From the NCBI GenBank assembly GCA_003647755.1, contig QMNL01000065.1, positions 1 to 7,620 of the forward strand: 7,620 bases of DNA, given 5' to 3'. The notes below the pieces were generated by a model. The model saw nothing but the letters and a program-made list of their open reading frames with translations, did no database searches and was not told where the DNA came from. Origin of the DNA: Candidatus Coatesiibacteriota bacterium (lineage in GTDB: Bacteria; B130-G9). Both the position numbers and the translations under genes were made by a program. Position 1 is the stretch's first letter. Every line of letters begins with the position of its first letter. This document shows, piece after piece, positions 1 through 6,409 of the stretch.

Positions 1-1
1 C

Positions 2-874
2 GACCTCGTCTGCACGGAGATGGTGAGCAGCGAGGCGCTGGTCAGGAACTCCCGAAAGACCGAGCGGCTTTTGCGATTTGATGACTTTCAGCGACCGATC
101 TCGGCGCAGATTTTCGGAGCAAAGCCCGAAGTCATGGCTGATGCAGCTGCGATTGTGGGCTCTTCAGGTGTCGATCTGATTGACATCAATGTTGGCTGCT
201 CAGTGCCCAAGATTCTGAAAAGCGGCTCTGGCGTCGCGCTCATGCGTGATCCAGACCTGTTGAGCCAGATAATGCGTCGTGTGGTAGAGTCCGCTGGCGT
301 CCCGGTAACGGTCAAAATGCGCGCTGGTTACGAAAAGAACTCCTGCGACTGTGTTTTTGTGGCCAAACTGGCCGAGGAGTTCGGCGTATCCGCAGTGACG
401 GTTCATCCGCGGTACGGGGTGGACCGGTTCAGAGGCAAGTCCGACTGGTCGCTCATCAGGAGCGTCAAGGAGACGGTGGCCGTGCCGGTTATAGGCAACG
501 GGGACATTGACAGCCCCGCGGCCGCACTGAGGATGATCGATGAGACGGGTTGCGACGCGGTGATGGTGGGACGGGCTGCGCTGGGCAACCCGTGGCTTTT
601 TGGGGACATCTCGGCCGCCCTCAACGGAGGGTCACCGGCGGAGACCACCAGACCAGACCGTCAGGAGATCGGGAAGGTCCTCTTGTGGCACTATCGCATG
701 ACTGTGCACGAGTCGCAGGGCGATCCGGTTCGCCGGTTCCGGAAGTTCGCGGCCTGGTATAGCCGGGGCCTTCCTGGGAGCATGGGATTCAGAAACTGGA
801 TCAACGCGGTGAGGACTGACGCAGCTTTTCGGGCAGCGGTTGTGGATTTCTTTCGTGTGTCGGACGCGGAATGA
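2..874 (+). CDS. dusB: tRNA-dihydrouridine synthase, DusB-like (5' end outside window)
   Basis: FMN- and NADPH-dependent enzyme that reduces specific uridines of tRNA to dihydrouridine in the cytoplasm. The frame is open from the first complete codon and reads DLVCTEMVSSEAL, the usual early Dus motif, so the ATG at 20 is internal and the true start lies upstream. Counting from that Met: the catalytic-cysteine motif DINVGC ends at Cys60, VKMRAGYE (98-105) carries the FMN-contacting Lys99, a variant VTVHPRY motif lies at 127-132, the phosphate-binding GNGDI at 159-163, and GRAALGNPW at 184-192. The C-terminal helical tRNA-binding domain follows (WYSRGLPGS at 246-254). About 291 codons are present against roughly 320-350 for the family. 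Odd points are Ser after the catalytic Cys and HPRY in place of the common HGRTR. The stop overlaps the next gene as ATGA, implying co-transcription. DusB is the closest subgroup by eye; another Dus subgroup is possible. Confidence 0.93.
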   Translation, partial: DLVCTEMVSSEALVRNSRKTERLLRFDDFQRPISAQIFGAKPEVMADAAAIVGSSGVDLIDINVGCSVPKILKSGSGVALMRDPDLLSQIMRRVVESAGVPVTVKMRAGYEKNSCDCVFVAKLAEEFGVSAVTVHPRYGVDRFRGKSDWSLIRSVKETVAVPVIGNGDIDSPAAALRMIDETGCDAVMVGRAALGNPWLFGDISAALNGGSPAETTRPDRQEIGKVLLWHYRMTVHESQGDPVRRFRKFAAWYSRGLPGSMGFRNWINAVRTDAAFRAAVVDFFRVSDAE

Positions 875-1749
875 GCCGGGGCGCTATTAGACCGCTGCTT
901 GCGCTCACCAGGCCGTTTACGTTGCTTGCCCCGTTCGTGGGGTTTCTCTCCGCCGCTGTCATGGCGAAACACTCCCTGCCTCCTGTTCCCGCCTACGTCG
1001 GCGCCGTGGCCGCAATGCTCCTGAACGCGGCCTCGAACGGACTCAACCAGATTTTCGACATCGCAATCGACCGCATAAACAAACCGAATCGACCACTTCC
1101 ATCCGGGGAAATGACCATTCGTCAGGCCGGCGTGGCGGTCGTGCTTCTTTACAGCGCCTCAATCTTGCTCGCCGCGTTCGTCAACCTGACCTTCCTTGTC
1201 ATCGTGGTATTCACAGCTTTGATAACCTACGCATACTCCGCCCCGCCGCTGAGAACGAAGCGTATCTGCTGGCTGGCAAACCTGACGATCGCGGTCCCCA
1301 GGGGACTGCTGCTGATCGTGGCCGGCTGGGCGTCCATTGCCGACGTGAAGGCCACGGAACCGTGGTTCATCGGCGTGGTGTTCGGCCTATTCGTGTTCGG
1401 GGCTGCGTCAACAAAGGATTTTGCGGACATGAAGGGCGACAGGGCTCAAGGCTGCATGACGCTGCCGATCGTTCTCGGCGTCAGAAGGGCTGCTTGGGTC
1501 GTTGCCATGTCGCTGGTCGTCCCGTTCCTGCTGATACCAGTCGGCGTTGCCACGGGAGCTCTTTCGGGCAATCACCTAGCGTTGGTCATCGTCTCGGCAC
1601 TGCTCATGGCTTGGGGTGCCTACGCCGGATACCTCCTCCTGAGAAGGCCCCAGGAGCTCGCCACAGAGCGCAATCACCCATCCTGGAAGCACATGTATCT
1701 CATCCTCCTGTTCGCCCAAGTGGGCATCGCCACCGCCTATCTCCTCTGA
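871..1749 (+). CDS. UbiA-family prenyltransferase (integral membrane)
   Basis: Predicted membrane enzyme that transfers a polyprenyl diphosphate to an acceptor with Mg2+. It has 292 residues, normal for UbiA proteins, and about nine hydrophobic segments. The first Asp-rich motif is NQIFDIAID (59-67), with Asn59, Asp63 and Asp67 in the NxxxDxxxD pattern, followed by NKPNRPLPSG (70-79). YSAPPLR lies at 122-128, PRGLLLIVAGW at 143-153, and the second Asp-rich motif KDFADMKGDR at 182-191. NRPLPSG together with KDxxDxxGD is typical of the branch that holds geranylgeranylglyceryl-phosphate, homogentisate and chlorophyll synthases, rather than of 4-hydroxybenzoate transferases such as UbiA itself. 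That placement is from motif memory, and the acceptor cannot be read from sequence. The ATG overlaps the stop of the Dus gene by 4 bases, so translational coupling is likely; the glycosyltransferase gene follows 16 bases later. Confidence 0.92.
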   Translation: MSRGAIRPLLALTRPFTLLAPFVGFLSAAVMAKHSLPPVPAYVGAVAAMLLNAASNGLNQIFDIAIDRINKPNRPLPSGEMTIRQAGVAVVLLYSASILLAAFVNLTFLVIVVFTALITYAYSAPPLRTKRICWLANLTIAVPRGLLLIVAGWASIADVKATEPWFIGVVFGLFVFGAASTKDFADMKGDRAQGCMTLPIVLGVRRAAWVVAMSLVVPFLLIPVGVATGALSGNHLALVIVSALLMAWGAYAGYLLLRRPQELATERNHPSWKHMYLILLFAQVGIATAYLL

Positions 1750-1765
1750 ACTTGGGAAAACCGGC

Positions 1766-2458
1766 ATGAACACCGAATCGCCCCCCCGTTTCGCCCTCCT
1801 CATCCCCGCCTATAACGCCGCCAGCACGATTAGGTCTGTCCTGGAGGAGGCAAGATCGGGCTCACCGGACGCAATCGTTGTCGTCGATGACGGCTCGACC
1901 GATGGCACCGGGGATATCGCCAGCGGGCACGCAGACCTCATCCTGCGCCACCATGCCAATCTCGGCAAAGGGGCGGCTCTCACAACCGGACTTGGCTACC
2001 TTCAGCGAAACGGCTATGAAGCGGCTATCACGCTTGATGCGGACGGGCAGCACTCGGTCAATTCGATCCCAGACCTCATCGCTCGGTTTGTCGAGACAGA
2101 TTGCGAGCTTGTCCTGGGCTACCGACCGTTCTCGCTGGGCAAGATGCCGTTTCTGAGGCTGCTTGCGAACCGTCTCTCGAACTTCTGGGCCTCAACAGTA
2201 TGCGGGACGAAAATCCGCGACAGCCAGTGCGGCTTTCGACTGTACAAGCTCTCGGCGATCCGGCTGGAGGAGCTGACCACGCACGGCTTCGAGGCGGAGA
2301 CCGAGATACTGTTTCAGATCTGCCGTCGTGGGGGCAGAATCGAGCAGGTTCTGACGCCGCTTATCTACAAGCCTGGCGGTCAGAGCCACTTCCGTAAGCT
2401 GCGCGATACGCTCGCCATCGCCCGTGTTATAGTCCGCTACCTTCTCGGCAGGAAATGA
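1766..2458 (+). CDS. Glycosyltransferase family 2, dolichyl-phosphate-mannose-synthase-like
   Basis: Probable cytoplasmic GT-A enzyme that transfers a sugar from a nucleotide sugar, most likely to polyprenyl phosphate. Visible motifs are LIPAYNAAST at 12-21, nucleotide-binding VVVDDGSTDGT at 38-48, NLGKGAALTTGL at 65-76, metal-binding DADGQH at 91-96, the family signature RDSQCGFR at 151-158, and GFEAETEIL at 174-182, which matches the DPM1-like group. It is 230 residues long with no C-terminal membrane anchor, so it resembles soluble, peripheral DPM1-type enzymes rather than GtrB- or ArnC-like proteins with two C-terminal helices. The ATG is preceded by GGGA at 1754-1757, a moderate ribosome binding site. 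It is the last gene of the run that begins with Dus, 16 bases after the UbiA gene. The sugar (mannose, glucose or other) is unknown, and a role in capsule or glycolipid assembly is also possible. Confidence 0.92.
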   Translation: MNTESPPRFALLIPAYNAASTIRSVLEEARSGSPDAIVVVDDGSTDGTGDIASGHADLILRHHANLGKGAALTTGLGYLQRNGYEAAITLDADGQHSVNSIPDLIARFVETDCELVLGYRPFSLGKMPFLRLLANRLSNFWASTVCGTKIRDSQCGFRLYKLSAIRLEELTTHGFEAETEILFQICRRGGRIEQVLTPLIYKPGGQSHFRKLRDTLAIARVIVRYLLGRK

Positions 2459-2486
2459 GCCTGCCCGCGATGCGGCGCCTTGCATA

Positions 2487-2514
2487 TTGACATCGAGGCC
2501 GCCCGACATACTAT
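2487..2514 (+). promoter_or_regulatory. Putative sigma70-type promoter for the B12 radical SAM gene
   Basis: A perfect -35 hexamer TTGACA (2487-2492) and a TACTAT -10 hexamer (2509-2514; four of six consensus bases, including the first two and the last) are separated by 16 bases. This lies inside the 123-base gap after the glycosyltransferase gene and predicts a start near 2521, with a leader of about 60 bases before the ATG at 2582. Found by eye; transcription is not shown. Confidence 0.5.
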
Positions 2515-2570
2515 TCGATTGACCCCGTGTGCCGAACGATTCAACGGAGATCAGTAACAAAGTACGTCTG

Positions 2571-2575
2571 AGGAG
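2571..2575 (+). promoter_or_regulatory. Ribosome binding site of the B12 radical SAM gene
   Basis: AGGAG lies 6 bases upstream of the ATG at 2582, ideal spacing, and fixes that start. The encoded MRILLLNPPG is the usual N-terminus of this enzyme family, so the two lines of evidence agree. Confidence 0.75.
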
Positions 2576-2581
2576 CTCTGA

Positions 2582-3976
2582 ATGCGGATACTCTTGCTCA
2601 ACCCGCCTGGCGACAGGTTATACATGCGAGCCAACTACTGCACCGGCACCGCGAAGGCCAACGCATATTGGCAGCCGATAGATCTGGCCGTCCAAAGCGG
2701 CGTCCTCTCCACGCAGCACGAGGTCTCGGTGATTGACGCAATCATCGAGCGCCTATCGTCGAGCAAGGCCGCAGCTCGCATCACATCTCTTAAGCCTGAT
2801 GTTATATTCTTCATTACTGCATCGTGCTCCTGGAAGGCTGACTTCGCATTTCTGTCCAGGGTCAAGAAAGCGACCGGCGCCAAGATGATCGCCAGCGGGG
2901 GCTTTCTACTGGAGATGGGCGAGCAAATCCTGAGCGAGCACAGCTTTCTCGATGCCATCCTGACCGATTTCACGTCCGACGGCTTGCTGGCGTATCTAGG
3001 CGGCCGGACGGGCGATGTTAAGGACATGATCTTCCGCGACCCCAGCGGTGAGATTGTCTCCAAGCAGAACAGATACTCGAAGGCCGAGTTCGCTTATCCG
3101 GCGCCTCGGCACGACCTATTCCCGCTCAGTCGCTATCGTTTGCCCTGGGCCCAGCATCGCCCGATGGCGACGGTGATCACCAGCCTCGGCTGTCCGTTCT
3201 CGTGCACGTTTTGCAGCAACCAGCTTCGGACCTACCGGACTCGCAACATCGAAAACGTCAAGGAGGAGCTGCTGTTTCTCGACAGCATCGGCGTCCACGA
3301 GCTTCACTTCGTCGATTACAACATGATAGTTGGCAAGGAGCGGGCGACGAAGCTCCTCTCGGCGATAATCTCGTTGGGCAAGCGCTTCAGCTTCGACTGC
3401 ATCAACCGCGTCGATACGCTGGACGACGAGCTGTGCAGGCTCCTGCGCGACGCTGGCTGCCACACAATCCAGCTGGGTGTCGAGAGTGGCAGCGACGAGA
3501 TACTGGCCGAATACTCAAAAGGCATGACGACCGATGTGATCCGCGAGGGCTTTCGGCTTTGCAGGAAATACGGCCTGAAGACAGTGGGCTTCTTCCTCAT
3601 CGGCCTGCCCGGCGAGACCGAGGAGACTATCCAGAAGACAATCGATTTCGCCATAGAGCTCGACTGCGATTTCGCATCGTTCGCCACGGTTGACCCATAC
3701 ATCGGGACGAAGCTCCGCCAGGACGCCATCAAGGCAGGCTACATCACCGAGAACGACACCCAGTTCGACGGCGGGGCCTACACCGCAATTGGCACAGAGC
3801 AGCTCTCAAAGGAGCAGGTCTGGAGGCTGAGGAACACGGCTGTCCGCAAGTTCTACTTCCGACCGTCTTTCGTCCTCAAAAAACTCCGCATGGCGAGGCG
3901 CCCTTCGACGCTGTGGGGCTACTTTCTCGACGCTCTAACGATTGCGAGGAACATGCTGCCCCGCAAGGCGAGCTGA
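2582..3976 (+). CDS. B12-binding-domain radical SAM protein (BchE/HpnJ-like class)
   Basis: Probable cytoplasmic Fe-S enzyme that cleaves S-adenosylmethionine. Residues 1 to about 140 form a Rossmann-like cobalamin-binding-type domain: MRILLLNPPG at the N-terminus, VSVIDAIIERLS at 48-59, KPDVIFF at 71-77 and GG at 106-107. The radical SAM core follows: CPFSCTFC gives the CxxxCxxC cluster ligands Cys204, Cys208 and Cys211, with LGVESGS at 298-304 and FFLIGLPGET at 337-346. The C-terminus (about 415-460) has the basic/aromatic helix FYFRPSFVLKKL typical of BchE, HpnP and HpnJ relatives. Length 464 is normal. The canonical B12-ligating DxHxxG is absent, as in many members of this class, and the usual GGxH of the binding domain is GGF here, so cobalamin binding is not certain. 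Members perform methylations, cyclisations or lipid rearrangements; this substrate is unknown. It has its own promoter candidate but lies 123 bases after the prenyltransferase/glycosyltransferase genes on the same strand. Confidence 0.92.
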   Translation: MRILLLNPPGDRLYMRANYCTGTAKANAYWQPIDLAVQSGVLSTQHEVSVIDAIIERLSSSKAAARITSLKPDVIFFITASCSWKADFAFLSRVKKATGAKMIASGGFLLEMGEQILSEHSFLDAILTDFTSDGLLAYLGGRTGDVKDMIFRDPSGEIVSKQNRYSKAEFAYPAPRHDLFPLSRYRLPWAQHRPMATVITSLGCPFSCTFCSNQLRTYRTRNIENVKEELLFLDSIGVHELHFVDYNMIVGKERATKLLSAIISLGKRFSFDCINRVDTLDDELCRLLRDAGCHTIQLGVESGSDEILAEYSKGMTTDVIREGFRLCRKYGLKTVGFFLIGLPGETEETIQKTIDFAIELDCDFASFATVDPYIGTKLRQDAIKAGYITENDTQFDGGAYTAIGTEQLSKEQVWRLRNTAVRKFYFRPSFVLKKLRMARRPSTLWGYFLDALTIARNMLPRKAS

Positions 3977-4087
3977 GGGTGCGCAGTCGAGGGTCAAGAA
4001 TGTGGGCAGGGCATCTCGAACGAGCAGGCAGGCTGGAATCGTGGTAATCCCCAGCATCGCGACCGCTTTCACTGGGCGATGGGGCAT

Positions 4088-5485
4088 TCAGGACAACGCC
4101 TCACGGGGCGACATATAGTCCTTGCGGCGGGTGATGATGGTCTTGGCCACGAACACGTAGAGCATCGCTATGGGCACGAGCTTGAACAGGTGGTGGATGA
4201 GGTTCTGAGCGAGCGACCAGCTGCTGCCGTATAGGAAGAAGGGCGTTGGCAGCGCGAGCAGGACGAACATGGCCAAGACGAACTTGCTCCGCGTGGAGTA
4301 GAACAAGAGCACCAAAATCGGCACGATCATGACGTAGTGGTGCTCCCAAACGCGGATATAGGCGAGGAAATACGTGCACATCCACAGCGAGAGGCCATCG
4401 ACAAAGCGCACCTTTCTTGGCAGGAAAGTGAGACCCAGCGAGAGCATGATCACGGCCCACATGAAGACCTTCGATACGTGTTGGCCCGCCCCTGGCCCAA
4501 AGAGGTAATATGAGACCTCGGAGTGTGAGAGATCGCCGCCGTAGGGAGCGACCGTCCGTGACTTAACGAGATACGTGAAGAACCCGACATCCTGCGGATG
4601 GAACGCAAAGTATGGCGCCGAGGCGGCGATGACGATGGCAATTGCGAGGATTACGGCTCGATACCGCTTGAAGCGCACGAGGATCGGCGCTGCGATCAGC
4701 GTCAGTAGCTTCAGCGCCACGCTGACAATCCATGCCCAGTCACCGGCTTTTTTGTGTCCTGCGATGTAGGAGCAGCCCAGAAGCATGATACAAAATGCGA
4801 TGACAAACGACGTCTGGCCGATGTAAAGCAGCAGGTAATACGGCGTAAAACAGAGCCACATAGCGGTTATGACGCTCTTGTCCCAATCCGATGCGAAGAG
4901 GCCTCGAGAGAGCACAATGCACCAGATAAGCAAGAGCTCTTGCACCAGCGTCCACACCGCAAATGCCCTAAACGGCGTCAGCACAATCGCAAGCGGGACC
5001 ATGAAGTAGGAGACGATCGGCGGATAGATGTAGGGGCAGTAATAGGGCACCGCCTCGTCCGAGAAGACCGTCTCGTTCTGGCCATATCGGGCCTCCTGAT
5101 AGATCGATCTGCCCCGCAGAAGGTCGAGTGCGCCCTTGTATAGGCCGAAAAAATCGAAGCCGACTTCGTACTTGGTCGAATCGTAGAACAAGCGATCCCA
5201 GAGATGCACGCCCTTTGCGCGCCTCGTTATGGACATGGACTGGGGCTCGGCCGGCGGCTGATTCTCTGGCGGTGATACCGGCATCCAGTTATCGTGCAAC
5301 GTGTGTATCACAACTTCGGGCCTCACCCTCGGCGGCCAGACTGACACAACGTTGAAATGAAGCGCCAGCGACAGAAGAAACGAGGCGTGGATGAGCACGG
5401 CAACGATGATGAGTATCCAGTCAGGCTTTCGCATGGCGAAAGAGTTTACGAATAATCGATTCGTTTGAAAAGACGCCTGTCGCAT
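4088..5485 (-). CDS. GT87/DUF2029-type polytopic membrane glycosyltransferase
   Basis: Predicted GT-C mannosyl- or glucosyltransferase-like enzyme that takes a sugar from a polyprenyl-phosphate donor outside the cytoplasmic membrane. The 465-residue protein has roughly ten hydrophobic segments. The first (about 23-43) is followed by a long, probably extracytoplasmic loop that is Pro-rich at 71-82 and leads to GFDFFGLYKGALDLLRG (109-125), where an acidic residue (Asp111) sits where the family places its catalytic Asp. Further family hallmarks are YIYPPIV (152-158), YIGQTSF (221-227), VALKLLT (256-262) and WEHHY (380-384). The start at 5485 is preferred over Met18 (codon 5434-5432) because GAGGAGG precedes it and nothing comparable precedes Met18, although the first helix would be intact either way. 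It lies 21 bases downstream of the DUF72 gene and is probably co-transcribed with it; it converges on the radical SAM gene. Sugar and acceptor are unknown. Confidence 0.88.
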   Translation of the reverse strand: MRQASFQTNRLFVNSFAMRKPDWILIIVAVLIHASFLLSLALHFNVVSVWPPRVRPEVVIHTLHDNWMPVSPPENQPPAEPQSMSITRRAKGVHLWDRLFYDSTKYEVGFDFFGLYKGALDLLRGRSIYQEARYGQNETVFSDEAVPYYCPYIYPPIVSYFMVPLAIVLTPFRAFAVWTLVQELLLIWCIVLSRGLFASDWDKSVITAMWLCFTPYYLLLYIGQTSFVIAFCIMLLGCSYIAGHKKAGDWAWIVSVALKLLTLIAAPILVRFKRYRAVILAIAIVIAASAPYFAFHPQDVGFFTYLVKSRTVAPYGGDLSHSEVSYYLFGPGAGQHVSKVFMWAVIMLSLGLTFLPRKVRFVDGLSLWMCTYFLAYIRVWEHHYVMIVPILVLLFYSTRSKFVLAMFVLLALPTPFFLYGSSWSLAQNLIHHLFKLVPIAMLYVFVAKTIITRRKDYMSPREALS

Positions 5486-5495
5486 CGGGCCGACG

Positions 5496-5502
5496 CCTCC
5501 TC
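5496..5502 (-). promoter_or_regulatory. Ribosome binding site selecting the GT87 start
   Basis: On the minus strand this reads GAGGAGG, 10 bases upstream of the ATG at 5485-5483. It falls in the 21-base gap after the DUF72 stop. The spacing is a little long but the match is strong, and it supports the longer form over initiation at Met18. Confidence 0.6.
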
Positions 5503-5506
5503 AAAT

Positions 5507-6259
5507 CTACGTGCGGGAATCCGCGGCCGGTGGTTCCTGGCCGAGCATTTCCATCAATGTCCTGGCATTCTCAACGGCGAAGCCCTCAAGGTCGTTGTTG
5601 AAATAGACGTAAACGTCGAGGTCCTGTTTGAGCCAGGCCCACACCTTATCCGCCCAGAAGCCAAGCTCTTCATCCGTGTACTTGGAGCCGTAGAGGCTGG
5701 TGCTCCCGTGAAGCCTCACATAGACGAACGTTGCGGTCGTCACAAAGCTCCTCGGATAGCGAGGCGAATCGGCCACGCACAGGCAGATATTGTGCCGTCT
5801 CATGAGGTCGATGACTGGCTGCTGAAAAAAACTCTGGTTTCGCGGCTCAAGAACATAGAGGAGCGTGTTCGGCAGCTGGGCAAAGAAGTCGTCTAGAACG
5901 GACGTATCGGCCTTGAGGCTCGGCGGCAGTTGGAAGAGGACTGGCCCCAGCTTCTCGCCCAGATGCGAGGCGTTAGCGATGAATGCCTCCCAGGGTTGCT
6001 TAATGTCGGCGAGGCGCTTGATGTGCGTGATGAACCTGCTGGCCTTGACCGCGAAGACGAAGCCCTGGGGCGTTTTCTGCGCCCAGCCATCGAACGTTAT
6101 TGCCTTGGGCAACCTGTAGAAGGACGCGTTCAGCTCGACAGTGTGGAAATGTTGGGCGTAGAAGGGCAGCATCTTCGTTCCAGTGCAGCCGTCAGGATAA
6201 AAAACGCGCTTCCAATGAGCGTAGGACCAACCCGATGTGCCTATAAGTGCTCTGGACAT
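5507..6259 (-). CDS. DUF72 (YecE-like) family protein
   Basis: Member of the widespread DUF72 family, which has a TIM-barrel fold and no firmly assigned biochemical role. Positions from the chosen Met: GTSGWSY at 7-13, VELNASFYRLP at 41-51, FAVKASRFITH at 69-79, LGPVLFQLPPSLK at 104-116, LEPRNQSFF (a variant of the usual EFRHxSW) at 137-145, YVRLHGS at 180-186, and YVYFNNDLEGFAVENA at 217-232. All are family hallmarks, and 250 residues is a normal length, so the gene is intact. A GTG at 6271 would add four residues (MERQ), but the ATG at 6259 is preferred because GAGGTGG sits 8 bases before it and overlaps that GTG. First gene of a two-gene minus-strand unit with the GT87 gene. The pairing does not reveal its function, since DUF72 genes occur beside many kinds of genes. 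Confidence 0.93.
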   Translation of the reverse strand: MSRALIGTSGWSYAHWKRVFYPDGCTGTKMLPFYAQHFHTVELNASFYRLPKAITFDGWAQKTPQGFVFAVKASRFITHIKRLADIKQPWEAFIANASHLGEKLGPVLFQLPPSLKADTSVLDDFFAQLPNTLLYVLEPRNQSFFQQPVIDLMRRHNICLCVADSPRYPRSFVTTATFVYVRLHGSTSLYGSKYTDEELGFWADKVWAWLKQDLDVYVYFNNDLEGFAVENARTLMEMLGQEPPAADSRT

Positions 6260-6287
6260 TTGACGTTCCACCTCGATTCAGCATACT
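6260..6287 (+). promoter_or_regulatory. Possible rightward promoter toward the SPASM radical SAM gene
   Basis: TTGACG (6260-6265) and CATACT (6282-6287) are spaced by 16 bases on the plus strand, facing the gene at 6410. They lie within the leader and ribosome binding site of the divergent DUF72 gene, so use of this promoter would make the two transcripts overlap at their 5' ends. The -10 match is only four of six. A weaker TTGGCT/TCATGT pair at 6368-6396 is an alternative. Confidence 0.25.
6268..6274 (-). promoter_or_regulatory. Ribosome binding site deciding the DUF72 start
   Basis: On the minus strand this reads GAGGTGG, a strong Shine-Dalgarno sequence 8 bases before the ATG at 6259-6257. 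It overlaps the in-frame GTG at 6271, which argues against that codon as the initiator. Confidence 0.65.
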
Positions 6288-6303
6288 TGCCATCAACGGC
6301 ACG

Positions 6304-6333
6304 ATCATAATGCGCAATAGGCGACTCAGTCAA
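6304..6333 (-). promoter_or_regulatory. Putative sigma70-type promoter for the DUF72-GT87 operon
   Basis: Read on the minus strand, TTGACT (6333-6328; five of six bases match the consensus -35) and TATGAT (6309-6304; five of six match the -10) are separated by 18 bases. A start near 6297 would give a leader of about 38 bases before the ATG at 6259, with the ribosome binding site inside it. Found by eye in the divergent gap; not experimentally shown. Confidence 0.55.
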
Positions 6334-6409
6334 AGCACGCAAGCAGACAGCGAGCTGCACAGTGCCGTTGGCTTTCAAGTGGTTTTGCAGTCATGTCGTT
6401 TTGAGGGAT

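Noticed and set aside
20..22. ATG at 20 as the Dus start
   Set aside because: The codons before it already encode the conserved DLVCTE lead-in of the family, so the gene begins upstream of the window.
3202..3693. A 163-codon plus-strand frame inside the B12 radical SAM gene
   Set aside because: It is an alternative frame of a gene with clear family motifs and has Arg/Gln-rich low-complexity character.
4050..4084. Possible bidirectional terminator in the convergent gap: CATCGC (4055-4060) pairing with GCGATG (4076-4081), extendable by CCC/GGG across a 2-base bulge
   Set aside because: The loop is 15 bases, no T-run follows on either strand, and a competing CCCAG/CTGGG pairing (4050-4054 with 4072-4076) exists. 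Too weak to call a terminator, although the location is right for one.
4754..5143. A 129-codon plus-strand open frame
   Set aside because: It lies wholly antisense to the GT87 gene, its composition is highly charged with no motif, and no ribosome binding site was seen.
6269..6271. GTG as start of the DUF72 gene
   Set aside because: It overlaps the strong GAGGTGG ribosome binding site of the ATG at 6259 and adds only four unconserved residues.
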